The notes beneath the pieces are model-generated. The model had not been told where the DNA came from, did no database searches, and saw only the letters and a list, made by a program, of their open reading frames with translations. Shown one piece after another: positions 7,482-15,569 of a stretch of 32,675 nucleotides of DNA. This DNA is from Dehalococcoidia bacterium UBA6495. Lineage in GTDB: Bacteria; Chloroflexota; Dehalococcoidia; Lucifugimonadales; UBA826. The stretch's first letter is position 1, and every line of letters begins with the position of its first letter. Location: assembly GCA_002435305.1 (NCBI GenBank), contig DJMH01000029.1, positions 3,449 to 36,123 of the forward strand, given 5' to 3'. The translations under genes and the position numbers were made by a program.

Positions 7482-8630
7482 TTGGACGTAATGATGGGTT
7501 CTAAAGAAAACTACAAATATCGCCGAATCATCGTAAAGGCTGGGACAAATATACTCACCGGCGGGCAGGATGAATTAGATGATTCATTCATCGATAACCT
7601 GGTATCTCAAATTTCCGATTTAGCATCTTCAGGGAGAGAGATGCTTCTTGTAACATCGGGAGCTGTAGCAGCAGGAAGAGGGGTGATGAGGAATTTATCT
7701 AAGAGTTCTGTCCTACCAGATAGACAAGTTTTGGCAGCGGTTGGTCAGGGCAGACTAATGCATTTGTATGAGCAGGCCTTCGCCTCTCATGGAATTCCCA
7801 CTGCCCAAGCCTTGCTTTCCCGAAGAGATGTGAATGACAGGTTAGGCTATTTAAATTTGAGAAACACATTACTTTCCTTGTTGAATAACGGTGTAGTGCC
7901 AGTGATAAATGAAAATGACGTAGTGGCCGTGGAAGAACTGGAAGGGGAAGTGTTCGGCGATAACGATACCTTGTCTGCCCTAGTTGCTAACTTAATTGAT
8001 GCTGATTTACTAGTGATATTAGGTAGCGTGGAAGGAATGTACACTAAAGACCCAAATATTTTTGCGGACGCTGAACTTATATCAGTGGTGGAAAAAATAG
8101 ACGATAAGCTAAATGAATATGCTGGCCCTTCATCAGATTTGAGAGGACGTGGCGGGATGGTAACCAAAATAGAGGCTGCCCGCTTGGCTACGGCGTCAGG
8201 GGTTGATGTTGTGATCGCAGATGGGACTGCGGATTCGGTTGTTTATCGTCTTTCGAATGGAGAGAAAATAGGCACTCTGTTTAAGACATCCGTATCAAAA
8301 TTGGAGAGTAGGAAAAGATGGATGCTCAGTGGGGTATCCAATAAAGGGAATATAAGGGTAGATAAAGGAGCAGTCTCCGCATTAAGATCCAGCAAGACAA
8401 GTCTACTGCCAGCAGGAGTATTGAGTTGTTTTGGACGATTTGAAAGAGGGGATATCGTCTATATTAAGGACGAGGGCGGAAATAACATTGCAGCTGGTAT
8501 TAGTAACTATGGGTCATCAGATTTGCTGAAAATACAAAGTTTAAATTCTGACCTAATTGAAGAGGTTTTAGGCCACTACTATGGGGATGAGGTGATACAC
8601 AGGGATAATATGGTTATGTTGAATGATTGA
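7482..8630 (+). CDS. proB: Glutamate 5-kinase
   Basis: First enzyme of proline synthesis: ATP-dependent phosphorylation of L-glutamate to gamma-glutamyl phosphate. The amino-acid-kinase domain fills about residues 10-260, with IIVKAGTNILTGG near the start, VTSGAVAAGR, VVPVINENDVV, the FGDNDTLSALVA substrate segment, and RGRGGMVTKIEAA. A C-terminal PUA domain follows (about 285-375: RKRWMLSG, IRVDKGAVSAL, SSLLPAG-like, ending HRDNMV). The total of 382 residues fits the two-domain bacterial form. Starts TTG 7482, ATG 7491 and ATG 7494 are all possible and none has an obvious Shine-Dalgarno sequence. The stop is TGA, a useful internal control that TGA terminates normal genes here. proA follows after 24 bp, so the two are co-transcribed. 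Confidence 0.95.
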   Translation: MDVMMGSKENYKYRRIIVKAGTNILTGGQDELDDSFIDNLVSQISDLASSGREMLLVTSGAVAAGRGVMRNLSKSSVLPDRQVLAAVGQGRLMHLYEQAFASHGIPTAQALLSRRDVNDRLGYLNLRNTLLSLLNNGVVPVINENDVVAVEELEGEVFGDNDTLSALVANLIDADLLVILGSVEGMYTKDPNIFADAELISVVEKIDDKLNEYAGPSSDLRGRGGMVTKIEAARLATASGVDVVIADGTADSVVYRLSNGEKIGTLFKTSVSKLESRKRWMLSGVSNKGNIRVDKGAVSALRSSKTSLLPAGVLSCFGRFERGDIVYIKDEGGNNIAAGISNYGSSDLLKIQSLNSDLIEEVLGHYYGDEVIHRDNMVMLND

Positions 8631-8654
8631 AATCCTGAAGAGAGAGGTGTTTGC

Positions 8655-9917
8655 TTGGACAGTCTTGAAAATTTAGGTAAAGCTGCCAAAACGGTCTCTA
8701 GAAGACTTGCTTCTTCTTCTGGTGGAAGAAGAAATTTGGCTATTCAGAAAATCGCGACGGCCTTGATTGATTCCGAGCAAGAGATCATTTCAGAGAATTC
8801 AAAAGATATATCCAAGGGTCGCAGCAAAGGACTATCAGAGGCTATGTTGGACCGGTTGATTATTACGAAGGAATCAATACATGGTATGTCATCCGATGCT
8901 TTGAGGGTTGTTAGTTTAGATGATCCTGTGGGGGAAATGATCGAAATGAAGACCATGGAGAATGGTCTTCAAGTTGGTCGGAAACGTGTGCCCCTAGGCG
9001 TAATTGGGGTTATATATGAGAGTAGACCAAACGTGACAGTCGATATATCGGTGTTGTGTTTGAAATCAGGAAACGCTGTAATTTTGAGGGGAGGGAGTGA
9101 GGCTTTCTATTCAAACCAGATTTTGGCCAAGGTTATAAGAGATGCTGTATTAGAAGCCGGCCTTCCAAAGGATTCCATTCAAATTGTCCAAAGTACAGAC
9201 AGGAAATTGGTTTCTGAAATGCTGAATTTGGATCAGTACATTGACCTAATGATTCCAAGAGGTGGGCAGGATTTAGTTAACATGGTGGCGAGCGAATCCA
9301 AGATGCCATCTATTACTGGTGGTGTCGGGGTTTGCCATACCTACGTGGACAGCGAAGCGTCATTAGATATGGCTGTTGAAGTCGTCAACAACGCCAAGGT
9401 CCAACGACCATCGGTCTGTAATGCATTGGATACAGTCTTGGTTCATTCCTCTTTGGCTCCGGATTATCTTCCCCGTATGGCTGAAACTTTTGCGGTTGCC
9501 GGGGTAGAGTTAAGGTGTGATATCAGAGCACTTTCAATTTTGGGCCCAAGGGAGGATATCAGGGTGGTTCCGGCCAAGGATGAGGATTGGGATACAGAAC
9601 ACTTGTCATTGATAGCTGGAGTAAAAATAGTAGATTCACTTGAGGAAGCTATTAACCATATCGAAAATCATGGTACCGGCCATTCTGATGCCATTATTAC
9701 AGAAAATTATTCAACGGCCGACAGGTTTGTTAGGGAGGTGGATTCAAGCGCTGTTATGGTAAATGCCTCGACTAGATTTAATGATGGCGGTCAATTTGGC
9801 TTGGGAGCTGAGGTGGCGATAAGTACCAATAAAATGCACGCAAGGGGCCCCATGGGACTGAAAGAGATAACCTCGTATAAATGGGTTGTCTTAGGGAACG
9901 GGCATATAAGGCAATAA
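8655..9917 (+). CDS. proA: Gamma-glutamyl phosphate reductase
   Basis: Second enzyme of proline synthesis: NADPH-dependent reduction of gamma-glutamyl phosphate to glutamate semialdehyde. It has the aldehyde dehydrogenase fold. The 420 residues contain VGRKRVPLGVIGVIYESRPNVT (cofactor domain), LKSGNAVILRGGSEA, DLMIPRGGQDL, and QRPSVCNALD with the catalytic cysteine at residue 255, the same number as the active-site Cys I recall for the Thermotoga enzyme. The C-terminal NASTRFNDGGQFGLGAEVAIST and ARGPMGLKEITSYKW are highly conserved. The start is TTG at 8655 preceded by GAGAGAGG. It is transcribed with proB. No pyrroline-5-carboxylate reductase (proC) is in the window. Confidence 0.96.
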   Translation: MDSLENLGKAAKTVSRRLASSSGGRRNLAIQKIATALIDSEQEIISENSKDISKGRSKGLSEAMLDRLIITKESIHGMSSDALRVVSLDDPVGEMIEMKTMENGLQVGRKRVPLGVIGVIYESRPNVTVDISVLCLKSGNAVILRGGSEAFYSNQILAKVIRDAVLEAGLPKDSIQIVQSTDRKLVSEMLNLDQYIDLMIPRGGQDLVNMVASESKMPSITGGVGVCHTYVDSEASLDMAVEVVNNAKVQRPSVCNALDTVLVHSSLAPDYLPRMAETFAVAGVELRCDIRALSILGPREDIRVVPAKDEDWDTEHLSLIAGVKIVDSLEEAINHIENHGTGHSDAIITENYSTADRFVREVDSSAVMVNASTRFNDGGQFGLGAEVAISTNKMHARGPMGLKEITSYKWVVLGNGHIRQ

Positions 9918-9997
9918 ATTGGAGACTCAGCTAAAAGAATAAACGAAGAAATTTGAAATCTCTCAAGGTTGTATAAGTTTCGAAGAATAACGAGGAA

Positions 9998-10951
9998 ATG
10001 ATGCAGGAAGAGAATATTTTTTACACCGTGGATATGCAAAGAGAGGTCAGAGATTTCGTATTGAATCTGGAAAAAGAATTAGCGGAATATCAGCCTATAT
10101 ATCAACGGGACCCTGTCGAAGTCAGGAGAGAAAGAGAGGAAGGAACTGGTCGTAATCCCAAACCCGTTATATCAGATAAAGCGATTGAACGAGAAATTCA
10201 AAGTGATCAAGGGTCAGTTGCTGTAAGAGCTTTCATACCACAGGATCAAATAGATGGCGTGTACCTTCATATCCATGGAGGAGGATGGGTTATGGGCAGG
10301 GCTCATCATCGAGACCCTGAATTGGAAGAAATCATGACAGAATGCAATGCAGCGGTTATCAGTGTGGACTACAGACTTGCGCCTGAACATCCATATCCAG
10401 CCGCACAAGATGACTGTGAAATCGCGGCCTTGTGGGCAGTCAGTAATGCCATGGACGAATTTGGTACCGACAAGGTTGTAATTGGAGGAGAGTCGGCGGG
10501 TGGGCATCTTTCTGCATCAACTATGATTCGAATGCGGGATAAACACGGATACAGTGGGTTTTCGGGTGCGAATCTTGTATACGGTGTATATGACTTGTCA
10601 GGAAGCCCGAGTGTGAGACTATGGGGAGATAGAAACTTGGTCTTGAGTACTCCGATAATGAATTGGTTCTTTGATCAGTATTTAGGGGAAGAAGATCGAA
10701 AGGATCCCGATGTGTCGCCTCTCTATGCACCATTACATGAATTATCACCTGCACTTTTCACTGTAGGCACAACGGATCCATTGCTGGATGACACATTGTT
10801 TATGCATTCAAGATGGTTTGCTTCCGGAAACCCTTCTATCTTAAATGTTTACCCTGGGGCAACACACGCATTTGAGATACAACCAACTCAATTAGCTGAA
10901 AAAGTCAGGAGAAGAATGCGTACTTTCATCTCTGAGAGCTTCCAGTCGTGA
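9998..10951 (+). CDS. Alpha/beta hydrolase, hormone-sensitive-lipase (HSL) family esterase
   Basis: A 317-residue esterase or lipase-like hydrolase of the alpha/beta-hydrolase fold-3 (HSL) group. It has the oxyanion-hole motif HGGGW at 93-97, nucleophile Ser166 in GGESAGG, probable acid Asp260 in TTDPLLDD, and His290 in GATHAF, giving a complete triad at normal spacing. YRLAPEHPYPAAQDD (about 125-139) is characteristic of the family. No signal peptide is seen, so it is probably cytoplasmic and acts on short-chain esters. The start is ATG 9998 or the next codon, with GAGGAA just upstream. Its last 26 bp overlap the 3' end of the reverse-strand MFS gene. Confidence 0.9.
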   Translation: MMQEENIFYTVDMQREVRDFVLNLEKELAEYQPIYQRDPVEVRREREEGTGRNPKPVISDKAIEREIQSDQGSVAVRAFIPQDQIDGVYLHIHGGGWVMGRAHHRDPELEEIMTECNAAVISVDYRLAPEHPYPAAQDDCEIAALWAVSNAMDEFGTDKVVIGGESAGGHLSASTMIRMRDKHGYSGFSGANLVYGVYDLSGSPSVRLWGDRNLVLSTPIMNWFFDQYLGEEDRKDPDVSPLYAPLHELSPALFTVGTTDPLLDDTLFMHSRWFASGNPSILNVYPGATHAFEIQPTQLAEKVRRRMRTFISESFQS

Positions 10952-12191
10952 CTTTATAATAGAGAAATATCACTAAGAAGTAACCAATTGCTGTGGCTAT
11001 AAAAATGGGCTGGTAGCTATCAACCCATGCTACTGTGAATGCGCCAACTGAAGGCCCTAAACCCATCGCAGCAGTTCTGGTCGGGCCGGTCATTCCCGTG
11101 ACTGTGCCGAAGGATGCTCTATCAAATACAGTTCCTAAGATCATGCTACCAAGTACGAAAATGAGGCTAGTGGTTGTGGTCCAAATTACCACCAGTATAA
11201 ATCCGTATGCTGGAATGTTTATTACAGTAAAAAGAATGGTGGGTACAATGGCCATACCTAAAGCACATATAGCAATTTTTTTTGTTGTGAATCTATCTGT
11301 AAAATATCCCCACACAGGCACCGAAAGACCTCCTAATACATTGCCTAAAGTCAAAGCACCAGCTGCTGCATTTTGAGAAATCCCACCATCTGTTAGAAAT
11401 GGGACAACCTGAAACAAGACCATTGAGGTTGAAGTCACTGCGACGAATTCACCGCACATTATGAACCAAAATGATGGTACAGACATTATTTTAAGAATTG
11501 GCCAAGTGGTCTCCGACGGCTTGGTGTTTATGGAGTCTTTGCTTCCTGGGAGATCACCGTCTGGCAGTTGCCCGACATCTTCCGGTTTATGTCTGATCAA
11601 TAGAAAAATAGGCAATGACAACGGAATGGATACAAATCCAATTGCCTTGTACGCTGTTCTCCAGGAGTAGGTGGTAGCAATTGCAGTTATGATTTGTATA
11701 TTGATTGATTCTCCGATTATTCTGTTTAAAGAAGTGATTCCCATTGCAAAATTCCGTTTCTTTTCAAAGAAATTCACCGCGATCGTGCGAGGTATCAGAT
11801 TTTGTAAATTTGGTCCCGCTATGGCTCTTACAACGATATATCCAACGAAGAATTGCCAAATGGATTGGCTTCCAGAAAAATAAATGATGCCTGTACCAAC
11901 CAATAAAGAAGCGAAAAGCATCATCCACCTGGGCCCAAATCTATCCACCAACTTCCCTATGAAGGGCATTGTTAAGCCTGATGCCCATGTCCCGAGAGTA
12001 GCGGCTAAAGCGATAGTTTTTCTATCCCATCCTATTTCTCCCGCAATTAGGTCTTGAACTCCACCGAATACAGTTTGGGCTACAGATGTGGCTATTAAAG
12101 CTCCAATTGATGCTGCACCTAAGACTACCCAGCCATAAAAGAAGGGAGGAGAGGGGTGCCAGCGATACATATTTTCAGCAAATTTTTTCAA
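10926..12191 (-). CDS. MFS transporter, monocarboxylate/oxalate-formate antiporter type
   Basis: A 421-residue transporter and the third member of this family in the window. It has the PFFYGWVVLGA start of helix 1, motif A as GKLVDRFGPRW (79-89), and a central loop with RHKPEDVGQLPDGD closely resembling that of the second MFS protein. About 12 membrane helices are expected. The start is TTG at 12191 with GGGGA upstream; an ATG at codon 8 is an alternative. A 33-bp perfect palindrome lies directly upstream. The 3' end overlaps the esterase convergently. It is divergent from the crotonase gene, a typical arrangement for uptake and processing of an acyl substrate, which is unknown. Confidence 0.85.
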   Translation of the reverse strand: MKKFAENMYRWHPSPPFFYGWVVLGAASIGALIATSVAQTVFGGVQDLIAGEIGWDRKTIALAATLGTWASGLTMPFIGKLVDRFGPRWMMLFASLLVGTGIIYFSGSQSIWQFFVGYIVVRAIAGPNLQNLIPRTIAVNFFEKKRNFAMGITSLNRIIGESINIQIITAIATTYSWRTAYKAIGFVSIPLSLPIFLLIRHKPEDVGQLPDGDLPGSKDSINTKPSETTWPILKIMSVPSFWFIMCGEFVAVTSTSMVLFQVVPFLTDGGISQNAAAGALTLGNVLGGLSVPVWGYFTDRFTTKKIAICALGMAIVPTILFTVINIPAYGFILVVIWTTTTSLIFVLGSMILGTVFDRASFGTVTGMTGPTRTAAMGLGPSVGAFTVAWVDSYQPIFIATAIGYFLVIFLYYKVTTGSSQR

Positions 12192-12203
12192 AATTCGTCC
12201 CCA

Positions 12204-12236
12204 TTGTTTTCTTGATTTGATAAATCAAGAAAACAA
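12204..12236. promoter_or_regulatory. 33-bp perfect palindrome, candidate operator or 5'-UTR hairpin
   Basis: TTGTTTTCTTGATTT (12204-12218) and its exact reverse complement (12222-12236) flank the three bases GAT. It lies 13 bp upstream of the reverse MFS start, next to its presumed Shine-Dalgarno sequence, and about 125 bp upstream of the divergent crotonase gene. It could be a dimeric repressor site controlling both genes, or a hairpin in the MFS leader. No T-rich terminator context belongs to an upstream gene, since the two genes diverge. Confidence 0.6.
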
Positions 12237-12361
12237 AACCCAATTCTAATACTTCTCCGTGATAATATTTCGCTGTTCCTAATGTGTTCCTTAACAAAAA
12301 CAAGAAAGCTATTAGAAATAGTTTTTAAGATTTGAAAGATATAGAAGGAGGAGAAGTATAG

Positions 12362-13189
12362 ATGTCTTACCAATTCATAAAATATGAGGCATCAGGCGGA
12401 ATAGCTAGAGTAACCCTGAATCGCCCTGAGAAACTCAATGCCTTGAGTCAACAATTACAATCTGAATTGATCGAATGCCTGACCAATGCTGATGAGGACC
12501 CCGAAATACGGGTGATAACTCTAAGAGGAGCTGGACGGGCATTTTGTGCCGGATACGATATAACTCCTCCTCAATCCGATGAAGATAGAGAAACTACCGA
12601 GGCTCGACGAGGAAATATCCGCTCAGATATGCAGAGATTGCAAAAAACAGCTAGATTGATGACTTCAATTTTTGATCTAAGTAAGCCAGTCATAGCGGGT
12701 ATTCATGGGCATGTTATAGCTGGTGGCACTGATTTGGCCTTGCATTGTGACATCATAATTGCTGCTGAAGATGCGAATATCGGGTTTCCGCCCGTTCGTT
12801 CTATGGGGACTCCACCCACCCACATGTGGACTTACATGGTTGGTCCACAATGGGCAAAATGGTTCATGCTAACTGGAGAAACTGTGTCTGGTAAAGAGGC
12901 GAGTGATATTGGATTAGTTTGGAAATCTGTTCCTGCAGAAGGACTGGATGCGGCGGTGGAAAATTTGGCTATAAAAATGGCGAAAATACCGTGGGAAATG
13001 TTAGCTGCCAACAAAAGCATAGTGAATAAAGCTCTTGATTTGATGGGTCGTAATATGATGCAGGTTATTGCTGCTGAAACCGACGCGGTTTCTCACCAAT
13101 CTCCGATTGTCAAAGAGTTTAATGAAATTTCCAGTCAGCAAGGACTAAAAGCTGCACTTGAGTGGAGGGACAGCCCGTTTCGAGAATAA
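12362..13189 (+). CDS. Enoyl-CoA hydratase/isomerase (crotonase) family protein
   Basis: A 275-residue crotonase-fold protein acting on an acyl-CoA thioester. The oxyanion-hole segments are visible: GAGRAFCAGYDI (56-67) and IHGHVIAGGTDLALHCDI (114-131). At the first catalytic position (Glu144 of rat hydratase) it has Asp124. At the second (Glu164) it has Pro144, so classical water addition is doubtful. An isomerase, decarboxylase, hydrolase or dehalogenase-type activity is possible. LTGETVSGKEASDIGLV (170-186) is the usual mid-domain motif. The ATG at 12362 has an excellent AAGGAGGAG 7-10 nt upstream. It is divergent from an MFS transporter and followed by a hydratase remnant and an SDR on the same strand. 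Confidence 0.88.
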   Translation: MSYQFIKYEASGGIARVTLNRPEKLNALSQQLQSELIECLTNADEDPEIRVITLRGAGRAFCAGYDITPPQSDEDRETTEARRGNIRSDMQRLQKTARLMTSIFDLSKPVIAGIHGHVIAGGTDLALHCDIIIAAEDANIGFPPVRSMGTPPTHMWTYMVGPQWAKWFMLTGETVSGKEASDIGLVWKSVPAEGLDAAVENLAIKMAKIPWEMLAANKSIVNKALDLMGRNMMQVIAAETDAVSHQSPIVKEFNEISSQQGLKAALEWRDSPFRE

Positions 13190-13316
13190 TATTTTTTCGA
13201 GGTAAAACACGGAAACCAAACCCAAAAAGCGGCAGATAAGTTGTACAGGAAATATAGTCAGACACCCTCTTTTTTTTGATGAGTACTGACCTGGCTCCCC
13301 TTTCCGAATAAATACG

Positions 13317-13448
13317 ATGGGAGATTCTTCGAAAAAGGGAGACATAGTAATTACGGGGAGCATAATCCTACCCATTGCAGTTAAACCTGGTATGGAAGCC
13401 ACTTTAAATATGGATTTATTGGGAGAAATAACGCTGGATGTTAAATGA
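13317..13448 (+). pseudogene. Remnant of a 2-keto-4-pentenoate hydratase-family gene (C-terminal end)
   Basis: Forty-three codons from an ATG at 13317 to TGA at 13448 read GDIVITGSIILPIAV, then KPGMEATLNMDLLGEITLDV. This matches the C-terminal strands of 2-oxopent-4-enoate hydratase (MhpD-like) proteins, which end in GD(I/V)VLTGS...PVKPGD...GLGSV-type sequence. In-frame stops lie just upstream (TGA at 13287), no Shine-Dalgarno is present, and the rest of the about 260-residue protein is absent. It occupies the 306-bp gap between the crotonase and SDR genes; I see nothing else recognisable there. It is most likely the relic of a deleted hydratase gene. Family assignment rests on a short stretch. 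Confidence 0.5.
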
Positions 13449-13495
13449 GACGGATTTGTTTTAAGGTATAAATAATAGATTTAAGGTGGACATAC

Positions 13496-14338
13496 ATGTT
13501 TGATTTGACAGACAGAGTTGCAATCGTGACGGGAGGTGCACAGGGTGTTGGTGGAGGAATTTCAAGAAGGTTAGCCCGGGCCGGTGCCAAAGTCTTAATA
13601 GCGGACCTGGATCTAGAGACGGCTGAAGATACCGCTAACCAGATCTCGAAAGATTCAGGTATTGTTGAATGTGTTGAAACCGATGTGACTTCTTATGAAG
13701 ACTTAAAAAAAATGATCGGTAAGGCTAGAGACTACTGGGGGAAGTTGGATATTTTGGTTAACAATGCGTATGCAGCAGCTGATGGTCAGCAAGGCGGAGC
13801 ATTGGAAGTTACGGAAGAAAGGTGGGAGGAGGATATCAGAGCCTTAGTCACTTCAGTCTACGCAGGATCAAAATATGCAATTCCGTTAATGCTGGAGACT
13901 GGTTCGGGATCAATTGTGAACATATCTTCGGTACATGGATTTTTAGTCGCGAGGAAGGCATTAACCTATGAAACAGGCAAGGCAGCAGTTATCGCTATGA
14001 CTAAACAGATGGCCGTCGATTATGGCCGGCAGGGAATTAGAGTGAATGCAATATGCCCTGGCCATATTGTTACAGAGAGGATAAAAGAAAGCGTCTGGAA
14101 AGATAATCCCTCGGGGTTGAAATTTTTTGAAGATCAATATCCCGTTGGAAGAACGGGAGTTCCGGAGGACATCGGCAACGCGGCTACTTTTTTATGTTCA
14201 GATGAAGCTTCATTTATTACGGGACATGCCCTCCCCGTTGATGGCGGTTTGACGATTCAATTGCAAGAGAATTTCGGGGTCCAGCAAGTCCAGTATTACA
14301 TGGATAATTTGGATACCCAAATGCCGTATAAGAGGTAG
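13496..14338 (+). CDS. Short-chain dehydrogenase/reductase (SDR), classical type
   Basis: A 280-residue NAD(P)-dependent oxidoreductase. The nucleotide-binding motif is TGGAQGVGGGI (12-22). The acidic Asp37/Asp39 after strand 2 favour NAD(H). NNAY at 89-92 stabilises the cofactor pocket. The catalytic triad is Ser144 or Ser145 in NISSVHG, Tyr158 and Lys162 in YETGK. CPGHIVTERI is the usual segment after strand 6, and the C-terminal DGG (249-251) is followed by an extra tail of about 30 residues. The ATG at 13496 has AAGGTGG upstream. It lies behind the crotonase and the hydratase remnant and could oxidise a hydroxyacyl intermediate, but the substrate is unknown. Confidence 0.9.
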   Translation: MFDLTDRVAIVTGGAQGVGGGISRRLARAGAKVLIADLDLETAEDTANQISKDSGIVECVETDVTSYEDLKKMIGKARDYWGKLDILVNNAYAAADGQQGGALEVTEERWEEDIRALVTSVYAGSKYAIPLMLETGSGSIVNISSVHGFLVARKALTYETGKAAVIAMTKQMAVDYGRQGIRVNAICPGHIVTERIKESVWKDNPSGLKFFEDQYPVGRTGVPEDIGNAATFLCSDEASFITGHALPVDGGLTIQLQENFGVQQVQYYMDNLDTQMPYKR

Positions 14339-14381
14339 TGTGAATAGGTAAAGTCTCTTGGACGGGTAGCAGATTTCAATA

Positions 14382-15545
14382 TTAGAACTGGTCACCTATC
14401 CATGGTTTTGGCCCGCTGAATATTAAAGATGCCCTGGCTAGTTCGTCGCTTGAGCCTTCAATCAGGCCCATATTTTTGATATCGAAAGCAGTGAGATGAC
14501 TTGTGTACAACGGTGCGAGACCGCGAGGTCCCAAAGTTAATCCTGGCAAATTAGATTTACTGACCATTCCTTTTCCCTCAGATATTTCTATTGTCCAAGT
14601 ACCTGAATTTTGCGGCAAGATCGGGTCTTCATAATTTAGGGTTAGTGTTGATTGAATATCCTTTGGATAACCTCTGGATTCAATTGCTTTTTTGATATCG
14701 ATTATTCTCAACATCCAGTCTCTATTGTAGGCAATTTTCACCTCTTGTTCTTCCATCAACAGCCTCATAGGATCATTTGGAGGTCCGTTCCATGAGATTG
14801 TGTCAATTACAGTTCTATGATCGTAGAAGAAACGGAGTAGCCTTTCTGCACACTTAGAGTTCAAAGCGACCATATCTCTTACCCTTATATGATCCGCCGA
14901 TCGGGCTTGTTGAAAGTTAACATAGCCTACCGCTTTGCCACCGTCCATCACGACGTAATGAAATATTTTTCGTCCTGGAGTCTCCAAAATAAGATCCCAG
15001 AGGACAGATCCCCTGTCTAGGTTTCCATTACTCAATTCCGCCCTCTCGTTATATAAAAGGTAAGTCTCTTCACGTTCAGAAGGATTTGATTCAATAACTT
15101 CTAGCTCATTTAATGGAGCCTTCATTTCTTTTACCGTGGTTTCGTATGTAAATTTTGTTCCTGATCGCTCATATCCAAAAGAGCGATACACTCGGGTACT
15201 CGATGGAAATAAAGTAGATATTGGAATAGCTCGTTCGTACATTTCGGCAAGCGAATTCCTGAGAAGCACTGAAGCAGCACCGATGCCTCTTCCTTCAGGA
15301 GCAACCCCAACAGATGTAACTGCACCAGTTCTTACGATGTTCCCGCCGAACCATTGGCCCAGATCGATTATTCCCATTCCGCCGAGTATTTTATTTTTTA
15401 ATCTTACGGCTCGAAATTGCTCGTAACCTACGTGTTCGTTCCAACCTGGCTGCGCGTGTCTATGAAGTGATTGGTATATGGTTTCCCACAGGGATTCGGC
15501 TTCTTCTTTGGTTATCGGGCCATATGTTAATTCTGGGTAAGTCAT
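14382..15545 (-). CDS. GNAT acetyltransferase of the Eis type with SCP2-like C-terminus
   Basis: A 387-residue protein with the three-part layout of Eis-like N-acetyltransferases: an N-terminal GNAT domain, a second GNAT-like domain and a C-terminal sterol-carrier-like domain. The acetyl-CoA-binding loop is VAPEGRGIGAAS (81-92). TRVYRSFGYE (117-126) contains the Tyr that acts near the thioester in relatives. The C-terminus ends DQF with a free carboxylate, a residue used for catalysis in Eis. Known Eis proteins acetylate lysine side chains or aminoglycosides; the physiological substrate here cannot be told. The ATG start lies 121 bp downstream of the enolase-superfamily gene on the same strand, so they may form one unit. 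Confidence 0.82.
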   Translation of the reverse strand: MTYPELTYGPITKEEAESLWETIYQSLHRHAQPGWNEHVGYEQFRAVRLKNKILGGMGIIDLGQWFGGNIVRTGAVTSVGVAPEGRGIGAASVLLRNSLAEMYERAIPISTLFPSSTRVYRSFGYERSGTKFTYETTVKEMKAPLNELEVIESNPSEREETYLLYNERAELSNGNLDRGSVLWDLILETPGRKIFHYVVMDGGKAVGYVNFQQARSADHIRVRDMVALNSKCAERLLRFFYDHRTVIDTISWNGPPNDPMRLLMEEQEVKIAYNRDWMLRIIDIKKAIESRGYPKDIQSTLTLNYEDPILPQNSGTWTIEISEGKGMVSKSNLPGLTLGPRGLAPLYTSHLTAFDIKNMGLIEGSSDELARASLIFSGPKPWIGDQF

Positions 15546-15569
15546 TTATTGTTATACCACGTGTTTAAT

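Noticed and set aside
8628..8630. Global reassignment of TGA in this organism
   Set aside because: proB ends in TGA at the expected conserved C-terminus, as do the HSL esterase and one DUF805 gene, so TGA is a normal stop here.
12188..12373. 61-codon reverse ORF in the divergent MFS/crotonase gap
   Set aside because: It reads through the palindrome, the presumed crotonase promoter and its ribosome-binding site. Composition is not protein-like.
13287..13289. In-frame TGA upstream of the hydratase remnant as a second selenocysteine site
   Set aside because: The hydratase family has no catalytic Cys there, upstream sequence is not hydratase-like, a TAA lies further upstream in the same frame, and no SECIS-like hairpin follows.
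13145..13402. 85-codon reverse ORF over the crotonase end and hydratase remnant
   Set aside because: The forward strand there carries recognisable crotonase and hydratase sequence; the reverse ORF is their shadow.
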